From Phoronis ovalis (lineage: Eukaryota; Phoronida; Phoronidae), in the NCBI GenBank assembly GCA_028565635.1, contig JAOXYB010058055.1:1-64000 (forward strand): a DNA stretch of 64,000 nt, read 5' to 3'. Made by a program: the position numbers and the translations under genes. This document shows positions 25,101 to 38,097 of the stretch, in pieces. Under the pieces are notes generated by a model that saw only the letters and a program-made list of their open reading frames with translations, did not search any database and had not been told where the DNA came from. The stretch's first letter is position 1, and each line of letters opens with the position of its first letter.

Positions 25101-28100
25101 ATGATGCTGCAGTGGTGTGTCAAATGTTTGGTCTCACAGTAGACCCTCAAGATTGGATTGTTTCTGACCCTGTTCAAGGAGCAAATGGCGATCCCATTCT
25201 TCTAAGTGATGTAAATTGTGGACCTTTAGATGTAGATGTTACCACATGCAAAGCTGATAGCCAATATGAACACTCCTGTGACCATTCTATGGATGTAAAT
25301 ATAAAATGCAAGCCATCAACTTGGGCTGGTATGTAGTAGAATAATCATTAAACTACTTCCAGAGTTTTATATAAAATATTGCAGAAATCTGCAGCATGTA
25401 TCACAGCATGATTCAAGTTCCAGTCTAAAGCCGTAATAAACTGTCTAAACTTCAATCTAAACCATGCCATTCAAGCATTTTAATCGAGATTGACACTTAA
25501 CTACTTATTCTATAAGTGTAGCTTGGCAAGCCACATTGTTTAGATCATTTGATTGGTTATGATGTGCAGTATATTTATGTTTTGCATATCATCATTTATC
25601 ATGTAGAATAACGATCCAGGGTCAATGGTCATGGTTGAGACTCTATTTGACTTGGCCTTGGTATTTGTGTCTTTTGCTAGGAAGGGGTAACCAGGGTCAA
25701 GGAATGTGGTATTTCTTATAATTAGAATCAGTCAGAAATAAGTAAAAGGCAAGTTTAGTTGATTGACTATGTGTAAATATCTTGCTGTATTGAATTTTAT
25801 AGGTATACGTTTTACTGCATCCTCGCGCAAAGGAGAACTGCGTCATGCTGTCATTGAGAAGGCTGGTATGATGGACTATGCTCAGAGAAAATATGTTCCT
25901 GCTATACAGATTGATTTCAACCACCATGTTTTGGAAGATTTAGAATTAAGAGACTCTATTTCTACAGGTCTTGAGATCATATACAGCGATCCTTATGCAA
26001 ATAATAAGATTGAAAGAAGCTTGTTTATGAATAATGGAGCAAGTGGACTCTTGACTCGTTCTACATATCTCCACATCAGAAATTGCTCTTTTTCACACAA
26101 CCAACGAACTGGGTTTGAATATAATCCGTATATTTTGGAATCAGATGCCTTTTCTGTTCGTAGCCGTCTATATGAGACTAAAGAAATTACAGAATCCTTG
26201 GAAATGTTTAGTGTACCAGATTATGCACAGTACTCTTTTCTCCTTTCAACACCAGGACTACCAAATGAAGATCATACTTACATAGTGGAACTAAAAAACA
26301 GTGGTATCACTAAGCAGATCACTGTTATAGTCTTAGATTATAGCCCATCTACTGATATCGAAACAGTTATTTTTCACAATGGTCCAAAATCTCAAATTGG
26401 AAATTTAAAAACTTGGCATCTTGAAGATGATTTGGTAGATTTTCCTCTTGTTTCTGATACAAACACCCTCACTTTGGAGTACAGGGTTAAAGGTCAAAGA
26501 ACAGGACGACTGGCTTTTATTTTACTTGCAAGTAAGTTGAGATCACTGTATTCTGGCACCATATAAAGTTTCAGCATATAGATAGATAGTTGCATTTTGT
26601 TCAAAGTTTAGATATTATGACCCAATGTTATCATGAAATGTTCTTTTCCAAGTAATAAAATTTACATAAATGCAAATATTTTTTGACTCCATCAAGTTTT
26701 AATGTTTGCCAGTTTTGACCGTGATCAGAAAGTGTATATAAAGCAAGAAACGGGTTAAATGTTTATAAAATATGTCTCTAAAAGTTTTGTACATGTTGTG
26801 TTTTCATGTTTGCTCTTGCTTCCAGCTGAGAGAAGAGATTATGCATATCCTCAAGCTATGATTCAGATGTATGATTCGATGATTGAATACAATTACCGTG
26901 GTGTACAAACACAACACTACAACAGCCCTTCAAATGAAAGGCATGAATTATTTTTACGTTACAAGGACGAAGCACTGCATTTTCAGAACGTTAAAATACG
27001 TAATAATGTCCAAGAAGCTATGTATGTTCCAAGCTTGACTAAATATCATGAAGAATATTTGCCGTCTATTGATGAAGTTATGGAGGTGAAACGTCTTGGA
27101 CATATTAATTATACCATAAGATTTTCAGAAATAACTAACAATGGACTAGGAATCGTGGCAGAACATAATCATGTTAGATTTTCAAATAACTTCTGGAATT
27201 GGATTTTTACCGATAATTATGTTGCGAATAACAAAGAAGGTGGTTTTGTCATTGAATTACCAAAAGTACCTGATGTATTTTATGTTCTAAATATAAGTCA
27301 AGACAAAACGAAGTTTATCACTTTGAATCATACAGTCAGTGTCAACAACACAATATTTGAGTATAATACAGGATTTGAATTTGGAATTTTGGGATTCTTT
27401 ACGAATGTCAGCATGATAAACAACACCTTTAGACATAACACATGCAAAAATGGACTCGTGAGACTTGCAGGCATGGAGAAATTCATGAATATCACTCGCA
27501 ATTTAATGGTTGATAACATTGGAACTTATGTTGTAGAATTTGACATAACAAGCCATTCAGAATATTCACAGTTAAATGATAGTTATTTCTTTTTGAACAC
27601 CATACAGAACAATCAATATTTTGTTGGAGTTAGTCAGCCGACAGACTTGAACAAACCAGAAAGTTATGCTGTTGCTGTACGTGGCGTTCAAAATATTACA
27701 TTATACTGGAACTTATTTGAAAATCCTGATTTGGAATATGAGCTAATTGCTGATATGCCATCTTCACGTTTGCGTAGCTATGTGAATGTTACTCAAAACT
27801 GGTGGGGAGCTAGTGACCAGCGAACCATAGAAGAAAGAATTTTTGACTTTGATGACTGGAGCAACTTTGCTGTTGCTTTGTATTATCCTTACAAAATGTC
27901 TGACAGTTTTGATTCTCCATTATATGAAGGAAGTCTAGAAACCACAGTATTTGACGTGACTAAACCATGGCGTGGAAGGATTGATAAAAGTATTCTTGTA
28001 CCTTATCGAGAAGAACCTTATGAAGTTGAATCTGATGTCACTATTATGCCCGATGTTGTTGTTACTATTGAGCCTAAAGTAAAGGTTGAATTCAGACCAA

Positions 28101-31100
28101 GTGTTGGTATTTTAGTACTTGGAACTTTAATAGCAAGGGGAACCACCTTTGATAGAATTACATTTCAACCTAAAAAGTTAGATTCATCATCAGTTAAGCG
28201 ATATGTTCGAGCTGCCCCCAACATGCGATTGGTTGGTGGTAATAATGAGGATGAGGGATTTGTCCAGTTGTTTAATGAAACTAGTCGGAAATGGAGTTTG
28301 ATTTGTGATCCAAATTTCAATGAAAAAATTGCTGAGGTCATGTGTGCTGATCTTGGTAAAAATCGTCGAAATGTGCATGTAAGATTCACAGATCTGTATG
28401 AATATCAGATCTTTGGTAACCGATTAAATCGGGAAAAGTTTGTTTGGTATCGATCATTCCAATGTCGAGGTACGGAATCTTCACTTGATCGGTGTTCGAC
28501 TCTCATTAATTATCATCAAACAGAATGTACAAGACAGGAAAATTTTGCTTTCATTCGATGTGGAAAACGTAACTTGGAACCAGAATACGAATACTGGGGA
28601 AACATTCGGTTTTCTGCACAGGATTACGAACAAAAAGAAAATAATGGTAGAATATCTGTGTTGCAGTATGTTGACATAAAAGGCGCTGGTATTTTACATG
28701 GCGAAAAGGTTGCTGCTGTTGAAGCAGTTTACCAGACACCTACTACGGTAGGTATGAAAATCACCAATTGTGCCTCCAATGGCTTTGACTTTGTGGCACC
28801 ACGAGCAGGTATAAATATTGCAAATACCGAAATAAGAAACAATATGGGGTATGGTGTAGGAATTCTGGGTCTTAATGGCCAATCAGGAGATCAGCTTTTG
28901 TCATCTTTTACTCCATTAAATGAGAGCATCATCCCATACAATGTGTTTGGATTGGTTAGAATGTGTGATGCAGAGAAAGATGTCTATGTACAAGATCGAC
29001 TGCTATTGTACTATAAATATGACTACAGTGCGCTAGATTGTGTGAAAGTTATTCGTAGCCTAGTGAGAAATAAGAAAGTGGCAATTCGATTCCTGCAAAT
29101 GAGTCTGTATGAAGATAAATACGAAAGAAATAGCATTGAGGTGTTTGATGGTGACCACTTTGATCATAAGTTTCATCTCATTGAATTGAATAGTAACTCA
29201 AGTCAGGTAAGAATTTTACTGGCACCATGCATAATTCATACATTTAACACTCTCTTGACCTTTTTATACATTAAGCTATATCTTGTGCATGAAAGAGCGG
29301 TGTTCTTACTTTACCTAACTCCTATACTTCTTATAAATATTTCAATATGACGAGTGCAAAAGGATGCCTAACTAGGATTTCATTTACATATAAAAACCTC
29401 AAACAAATTACAAGATATAATGATGTGACCAAGCTACTTACTGATGAATTTGCTATTGTGCACCTAATTAAGCTATTTTATCAACAGCTGTATGTAAATA
29501 CTTGAAAAAAGTTCTGCGCAAATCTTTTATATACTAACAGGCATAGTTCCCTTTATACAGCTTGCTTTGTTCTTACAAACAGTAAACATATACATGTACA
29601 GCAATCATGATGAAAAAAATGTGTCACATGTGATATGCATGATTATTATTATTATAATAATAAGCTTGCTTGTATTATTATACTACTAGAGATACACCAA
29701 TAGGTACATACAAGTTTTGTTTATGTTATACTTGACTAAATCGCAGCCCATTTAAGCTCATCTAAAGTGAACTGTCTTATAATATGCTTGATGTCATTTT
29801 GAATACTCATAAGTGACCAATGGAAAACCAGGTTTTTCTAGATGAACTTTTAAAAGTAAACCTGGGGAACACTTTTACTTTCTTGTTTATCATGCTTGAT
29901 ATTGAATTACCATATGTACTGTGCCACTGCATTTTAGGATACAAAGTTGAGAAGATATGAGAGTTCACCTGAAAGAGCCGTGTTGAGCGTCCATTTACAC
30001 GCTTCTCCAGGTCCAGGAATGTATGGCTTTATTGCTGAAGTTGTCACCATTCCCTTTTCACCTGTAACCTATGCAGGTAGGATCTTTTCCGTCTTTTTCA
30101 GGTCTTTATGTGACTACTCTCATTTGCCACAGTTCTTTGCTGAAGAATTTATTCTAGACATTTTTTTAGAATGCATCTGTTTAGAAAAAGAGTTCCTTAC
30201 TTTGCTTGTCCAATTCCTAGTATTACTGATTCTAATGCATCAAATACGACTTTCCAATTCTAGCTTTATGCCATCACCTGTTTATCTCTTGATTCGCATC
30301 TCCCATGCATGACAAGGATTGATAATGACCAACAGCCATGTGATTTACTTATTCAGTTAATAATTGTTTTACTTTCTTTTTGACAGGCAGAGGTAATGTA
30401 TACTATATGTGATTGCAGTCAACACTCTGTTCTCTTTTACTGTGTTAATGAATTGTCTTACCTTATACCAGAAACCAATTTAGTAACACAAATCCTTTCC
30501 ACAAGCTGCATTGTATTACAGGCCATGGAAAACATTCATCACATTTTATTGCTATCCAAATAAAGTTCAATCCAAAATTTATGTTTGTGCAATCATTTTT
30601 AATTATTTAAGCCATGCGAGTGTGTTTGGCGTTTGTCTGCATTGCTTGCGTAAGTCAGTAGGCCTAGATTTTTTAGTATTTTAAACTTTGTCTGAATACC
30701 TTTTCCGGTACTGTAATACTATTGTGTTTCACTTTTACAAACAACAGTGATGTAATACTCTTAAGTTTTACAAACAAAAAATATGAGAAATGGTTCTTTG
30801 TAGCATTCTAAATTAACTGCATTGTGCATACGAAATGTATTTTATATTAAACATTTCTTTTTTTATTTTAGTTAATATTAATAAATTCTACTAACACACT
30901 TCTCTATTTGATTTACATAAATAATTAAAAATATTGTTTCAAGGCACAAATTCTAATATCATATTACATTATGTAGATAGCTTGGGGAATTCTTGTTTTG
31001 AGTGTATCACACTCTGGGTACTTGTGAAAAAATGCATTATGTAGGTAGGTACAAATTACATGTGATCTAATAACTTGTAACACTTACAATGATAAGGGTA

Positions 31101-34100
31101 TAGGTTTTCTGGTACACCTAGTATTGCACAGTTTTGTTACTGTTTGCATCAATATGTGAGTACCGTAACAGACTGTACTCTTTGCACGCACTTAGTGGAG
31201 GCACCGGTAGTGATCCCAATCATTAGTGGGATACAGCATGTGAGTGAACAATGAAGCAGTTTTCTGCACGCTCGTCTGATTTCACCAAGTGCATGTAAAT
31301 AGATAATACATACCAGTTGCTTCTGTCCTTCGTATTGTCAAATTGTTATATCATTATTCATAGGATAAAGTACAAAATAAAACATGGAGTTAAAGTCACA
31401 TAATAATGCAAACTGTAATAATAAACATGTAGAAGTCAGAAATAAAAATAGAGTTACATAGTAAATTAGTCACGTTATAAGGTCTCACAACATGGACATA
31501 ACTGCATGGGCATGAGAACAAATGAAATTCTATATCAAATGTTAACAAAACTTTGCAAGGTTGTCTTTGCAGGAGATTTTACTACATCCTGTAGTATTGT
31601 ACTCATGTTGTGGGTTGCACGATTATGCTAGTAAAACAATGTATTATATGACCAAATAGACACAATAAAATACTCATAGTTTCCCCAGCTGGACAAAGGT
31701 ATTTTTACCTGGTGATTTTATGATATTATATTTCTAGAGAAGCATACAATATACACAGATGAATAACAAGCTTCTTCTTTCAGATGAGATCCAGCACGTC
31801 ATCAAAGGTTGTGAAATAACAGATAACACCGGTGGCTCAATCATGTATATGAACGTTGGTGAAATCAATCCTCCTGTTGGTGTCCGAGGAAGCATAATTG
31901 AAAATAATGGTGCTGCTTTCCTAAACTTAACATCAAGCCCAAATATATATATGAATATTCAAAATACACGAGGTTCAACTCTGTCCAACAATTATATAAC
32001 CAATAACAATGGTGGTATTTACTTTCATACATATGCTTCTTCATTAAGCACAGCTCACAAGAAGAATATCACAAACAATATTATTACGTACACTAATAAC
32101 TCGGCTGCTCTACACGTGCAAGGAAACCAGTTCGAACATATGGATGTTAAACATAATTACATTGCTCATAATTATGTTATCTATCAAAATAGTATCAACT
32201 TTGTGAATGTCAGTCTGAACTTTAGCCGGAATATTGTGAACAATAATACTGGTGCTCATATTATGGATGTACAAGGTGTGTATGAGATAAAAGACTATCA
32301 GTGGGTGCAGTATAATGCCATTCATAACAATACTGCGTCAGGTGGTGAACACTATCCTACTACTCTCTATGTTAGGAATCCGTTTTTACACGTTCATGAA
32401 AATTTCTTGGAGAATTGGGAGAATAGTATGGAGTTAACTACACATAACCGATCTCTGTAAGTACAAAGTTAAATTTGTCCTTCATCTTTCAAAAAATTTG
32501 GGGAAAAACAGCATTTGTAAAATGTTCTTCATTTTTGGCTAAATTTCAAAAAATGAACTAATATACAAAATAAATATACTTGTACCTGTTAGTGTTTACA
32601 AGATGGATCCCCTTATTATGTATATATTAATCAAATGGCAGCTTAGTAATAGTTTTGTTGTATTTTAGAGCCGAGCAACACTTCCAAGCTTTTCCAGTTA
32701 TGGCTCAAAATAACTGGTGGGGTCAAGCCGAATGGTGGGAGCAACCAGATGAGTTCTTTGTTACCGGAAGAATTTTTGACATGAAAAATGATCCTAAGTA
32801 TTTGATTCCTGTGGACTTTCAACCATTTTATAAAACAAATGCTAGTGTGCTCGACGGTAAGAAAATATATCTTACGTAAGTGTGAAATATCGATCTCTGA
32901 TTTTTGGCAGCTATATAATCCTAAGCTAGCCATGCATACCATTACAATATCTTGAAAGGACGCAATGAATGGTTTTGTGTTGCATCAACCTTTGCATGTT
33001 AGATACAGTATATGCTTGAATAAGAAAAAAATGAAAAATGTGATCGAATGTACAGAATGAAAAGGCTACCAGAGTTTGGTTGATTCTGAAACTGGCTGGT
33101 TATGAAATATTACTATACATGTATCAACTTGATTACATATTTTCAATTACCAATATTCATAGGCTTATTCCTTGGAGATACACAGTTTAAATACAACAAA
33201 TCATTTGCTAATCTACTTTCAGGCAAATGTCGACCAGGATGGAGACAATACAATTACCGTTGTTATTTGCTGTTTGGTGGAGCTGTTACTTTCAGTGTGG
33301 CTGATGATATTTGTCGAGTAAGTGAACTATCTTCAAAACATTTAGATTCTCCCTGACTATACAGTTTTTATGCCCATTGCATATAGTGCATTCATGGCAT
33401 ATAATCATAGGCTGTACTGTGTTGTTTTATATGTAACATTTTCCTTTGCCTTACAATAACAGCTTTAGTTTTTATCTGGTCAACTTCATAGTTTGTACAG
33501 GGATAATTCAGGTCAAGTTTGACCTGGATAACTTCCAACATGTACGACTGGCAATCATATTTCTTCCCCAGATTGTACCTCAAAGTGTGTCTTTTCACAC
33601 AAAGACCCTGGACGATTCAGAGGGGGATTTTATTTATGAAGACTACAGGTGGAGGGGTGGTGTGATAGACTAATTGGTATATTTGAATGACCTTGAAAAG
33701 TAGGTCAACTCTCGATCAAAAAATTCATAATTTTTTCGCAGTCATATCAAAACTGCCCAGAGTTTGAAAACTCTGACACATAGGAAAATCGGTTTAATTC
33801 AAAAGGTAAATAGAGACCAATATTAAGGTCAAGATTGATATCAGCATCATTTTTATTGGATCAACTTCATATATGGTATGTATACAGGTTAATATAAGTG
33901 GAAATACAGGTCAGATGTAAATTTGACCTAGATCACTTCTAGTATGGCCAACTGGCAGCCATGTTAATTCTCCAGGTGATACCTCATTGTGTGTGTTTTC
34001 ACACAAAGACAAAGCAATGCCCAGATGATTCGAAGACAGATTTATGAGGACAGGTGTAATAGGATAGATAAATTTAGAATAACTTTGAAAAGTGGGTTAA

Positions 34101-36277
34101 ATCCATCCTAAAGTTCGACATTTTTTCTCAGTCAAGCTAATTTTGTCACAACTTGAAAACTCTGATACACAGAAGTCAGAAGGTAAATAGAGACCAAAAT
34201 AAACGCAAAGTTTGATTTTAGTTTGTATCAATTCCATTATGATCAACTGGTGGCTAGTTTTATTTGCAAGATTAGCTACGAGATGGGCATCTGTCTGGAA
34301 AAGACTTGTTTAAAATTGGAGGTGTATATGAAATAGTAATAAAATAATTGAGATTTAGCTTGGCATTTGCTCGAAATAAGGGCATTTTGAGAAAGGTCTT
34401 CAAATATTCCATTAACCTGTCCCAAACTTCTTCTCACTATTAACTGTGATTACTGTTGCTAATAGACAGTTCACTGTTAAATCAATATTTACAGCCTGGA
34501 GTGAAAAATGAAAAAGTTCATTATTTAATTTTTGTAAAATGAAGGACATTTATATTTTATTACAATTATGATTACTTACAGTCTGAAAATGCCACTTTAG
34601 CCTTTGGTAAAGATAGATTATTCAACTTAACACTAGCACTCAAAGAACAGCAAGGTGAATATCGTAATGATGTGAGAGCTTGGATTGATCACACAACTAC
34701 AAAATCTGGTGTCTGTTCTGCAGTTAGGAATGACGAATTATGGGAAGGAGATTGTAATGAATTATTGCCATTTTTCTGTGAACATGGTAAGCTAGCATTT
34801 TATTATAGTATGAATCTCAAATGTTTTTGCAGTAGGTTTGTGGAAATTTGGAAAAATAGCTGGTCTGTAATTTTATGACATCTTGTGTTTTGTAAATAGA
34901 CTCATTTTACAAGTAATATTGTATTATTTAGTTGCTAGTCAAAGTAATAATATGGGTCCATTGCATCATTTTGCAGTTAGAGGTATTATTAGTAAACGTT
35001 AACTAAGTTTTGTTGTTTAACACATGAAAATACTGCTAGCTGTAAAACCTCTAATGTCAAAGTTCCAGAAAGCATGTACTCGGTGAAAAAAATATAATAC
35101 ATTTTTTTTAACAAATTTCATTTAAAACTGCAGCAACACCATAGTCAGATAGTTATGAAAATATATTTATTTTATCAGAACCATCAGCTTTTCAATTAGA
35201 TTGTTATAATCTTTTGTAAACTTAAAACTCAGTTAAGACTGTAACATTACCTTTTGTTTTACAGATCCATATGGGAAGCCACCTCCATTTGACTGGAAGG
35301 TAATTGCCATCATTGCTGGTTGTGTTGGGGGTGGTCTACTAATAATGATATTCTTTGTAATATGCTGGATTGCTAAATCCAAAAGACGTGAAAAGCAACG
35401 ACTAGAAAGAAGGAACTCTATTCGATCATCTATTCGTTCTAGTCGCTCTACAATAGCACGTGGAAGCAGAGACCATTTAGTTAATGGTAATAATGGAGGT
35501 TATACCCAGCCGCCAAGAGCATTACGTCCTCCAGCTAGCAGATTTCAACTGGGTGGTGCCACATTAGATGAAACAAACACTGATACTATTAGCAAGTCTA
35601 AGCTTCCGACTGCTAGTACTCCAAATTCTACACTGGATTATCCAAGCACTAAACATGACAGCACTTTTGAGACTGAATTGAACGACACAAGATATCCACC
35701 TAGGTTAGAAAATGAAATAGGCCACATTTCAGCAAGACCGCATTATGATATGGTATTTGAAAATCGTGGTTACGAAGATTCACTGGACCAGAGTCGTAGT
35801 AAAGATAGCTCTATGCGCGTTTTACCACATTATAATAGTCGAATTCCGTGGAAAGCAAGTATTGAGACTTTTAAAACTTCTTGCTCCAGTCTTGACGAAA
35901 AACCACCACGTAGCTCCGTGTCTAGTTTTAGTAAGCCAGCGCTATCAGCATCATTAGATGACTTATCCCAAGGTGGATATAAACCATCATATGCTAATCT
36001 TTCACCCAATTCTCCTGTATATAAACCTCCAGCTAGATTACTAGATAGTGATAATTCAGCATATGAAAATGCAGCATTTAAATATCCACAATCCGATGAT
36101 ACAACAGATTATGAAAATTCTGGTACGCTACAATTACCATCAAGGGCTACCGCTTCACTAGAAGATGATGAAAACAGATCTCTTGGCTCGCAAAATAATT
36201 ATTTAGAAACTTGTATAGATGATGTTGATGAAGAACCACCAGCAAGACATACAGTTATGGAAACACATGATTTATAA
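16112..36277 (+). CDS. bark: Protein bark beetle (Anakonda) homologue, cell-junction receptor
   Basis: Nineteen exons: 16112-16366, 18366-18574, 19032-19231, 20631-20804, 21266-21436, 21877-22109, 22350-22562, 22908-22977, 23188-23301, 23476-24905, 25088-25328, 25803-26531, 26826-29206, 29938-30076, 31784-32456, 32669-32856, 33223-33317, 34582-34786, 35265-36277. All junctions are GT-AG with matching phase, and the total is 2910 codons plus stop. Order: signal peptide (1-25); first beta-helix lead-in (VTRNLEIAKGSQLTIEPGV); SRCR 1 (about 108-222); right-handed beta-helix; CUB (about 380-507); beta-helix; lead-in and SRCR 2 (about 985-1100); beta-helix; lead-in and SRCR 3 (about 1800-1890); beta-helix; C-type lectin (about 2473-2573) lacking the EPN/QPD and WND calcium motifs; one membrane helix (about 2585-2608, VIAIIAGCVGGGLLIMIFFV); a 300-residue cytoplasmic tail. 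The Drosophila protein organises tricellular occluding junctions. The same domain order supports orthology. Confidence 0.9.
16367..18365 (+). other. Intron 1 of the bark homologue
   Basis: The 2 kb intron separates the signal-peptide exon from the first SRCR exon. It is AT-rich, and I found no coding exon, RNA gene or clear repeat in it. Confidence 0.6.
30077..31783 (+). other. Intron 14 of the bark homologue
   Basis: This is a 1.7 kb intron within the last beta-helix region. The flanking exons are both in phase 1 (30076 and 31784). I see AT-rich sequence only and no convincing hidden exon. Confidence 0.6.
33470..34262. repeat. About 370 bp tandem duplication inside a bark intron
   Basis: Two diverged copies run from about 33470 to 33849 and about 33850 to 34215, with a partial third to about 34262. 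Shared landmarks, in the same order, are a GATCAACTTCATA-like start, TTTGACCTGGAT/TTTGACCTAGAT, TTTTCACACAAAGAC, TTGAAAACTCTGA and AAGGTAAATAGAGACCAA. The repeat lies between the two C-type lectin exons and is not coding. Confidence 0.75.
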
Positions 36278-38097
36278 AACAATTGTAGTATGCCCACATA
36301 TTTTTTGGAGAATGCAAACAGAATTGATATGAAAAATAGTTGCTTTATTATAAATCTTCACCAGTTATAAAATATTTTTAATAATATGATATGACTTTAC
36401 AGATTGAAATAATGTACCTTTGATAGTTTTGGTATAATTGTAGATTGGTGTGTGAAAAGCCAAAATTCTGTTAACTTGCATTTTGTTCCATACATCGTCT
36501 TTGTGTATATATGTAAATAGGTTATAGCCAAAGGATGAGTTTAGCCGAGTTATTTATACTAGAAAATGTTTTTATGACTAATTTTATATTTTGTTGATGG
36601 CCTCTAGTCACATGCCCTGTGCCATTGTTCAACTGCTCAGCAGATACTTTCTCGTATACCACTTTAATACATATAAATCAAAAAATGAATTTGCCGAAGA
36701 TGAATTCATGTTCATATTGGTATAAAAGATACTTTTGTATATTCCTTTTTTTACATTCCTGTTTGTATAAATAAGTTGATGGTGCATGCCAGTGGTTTGT
36801 TCGCTGAAAGTTTGTTCAGTGTTGCAGGTTAAATCTGTGATGCACTCAAATGCAAGTTTTGTACATTTGTAACATATATAGTTAGAATATAACCGACTGA
36901 CAAAATACCTTGTTCTATCTTTTTCGTTGTTCCACTATCAGTGTCATGTCATCTACTAAGAATTTAGCAGCCTCCCCACAGGTTAGTTTGATAGTAGCAG
37001 CTCATGAGCACGCAACATTAACCAGATTTTGGGTTTACAGCATTCATGTATCACCGACTACATTTTGCTATCACCTGGAGAATGTTTTTGTTTTGTGTTG
37101 TCACATTCAAACACTGAATAGCACAAAAGTAGCTTATAGGGATTATCAGGACTACCTCCTATCATTATTATTATTATAATGAGATATGTAAATATTCATG
37201 AGATTCTTTGAAAAGATATGCTAGACTCATTTAGTCAACTGAGGGAGTGAGAACTAGACCCTCGTGTCTAAAATAGGCTAGCGAATCAATACCATCATTT
37301 TTTAGTTATGCAAGTTTATCGAGCATGAAATCAATAGGGGAGTAGCCAGGAGATTCTCTCTTCATATACACTCTCATATGTATGTGAGAATATTCCCTTG
37401 GTATTGCGAAGATGAAAATTACCTAGAAGTACATTATGAACTGACTTACTTGATAATACCAAACCGATTTCGTCCTGTGAAGTATGTGAATGTGAGACTA
37501 AAAACACAGTAAAGTTACTTAACTACACTAATGCTAAACTCTGCAAAAGTATGCAAAGAACAATAACAGACAACATGAATTATATAACATTACATTGTAA
37601 TTTGAGTATACTCTTCATTGCAACATATACATCAAGCAAATCCTACAGAACTATTAGGAACTAAAAAATTGGTAGATTGTATGCAGCACATTATATTTCA
37701 TTCTGATAGCATACTCTCGATAACACATCACTTGGATTGTAAACAATAATTCTTGGTAAACATTCAGTTTGTAAGTAAATTATTTCATTTTAAAGAAGTT
37801 CTTCAATATACATAAAAAATCAGATTTTATAACTATTTTTATACCTACATTCACTATTGCAAATTTAATATTCCCATAGGCATATGTAACGACAGAGCAA
37901 TTTTCTTGGATTGATACCTGATTTATACAAAACGGCAGTAAGCCTGTTGTCAGCAGAAATGACATTCTATACACATTAGATTGTATTTCATCACCGTCAT
38001 TTACTTCAAAGTTCATATTTTTATTCAACTTTCTCCTGTAAAATGGCAAAGCTAATTAGGTTTAAAAAGCTTTTTGAAAATTTGCCCCTCAAGTGTT
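36278..38097. other. Convergent 3' region between bark and ETAA1
   Basis: This holds the 3' untranslated regions of bark (from the left) and ETAA1 (from the right, minus strand). Short open frames such as 36910-37179 have no support. A short (TTA)n run lies near 37160-37175. No canonical poly(A) signal stands out for bark. Confidence 0.5.

Noticed and set aside
29637-29665. ATT/AAT palindromic run
   Set aside because: It is a simple trinucleotide repeat that is palindromic by composition, with no flanking duplication.
36910-37179. 89-codon open frame after bark
   Set aside because: It lies in the bark 3' region and ends in a (TTA)n run, with no protein features.
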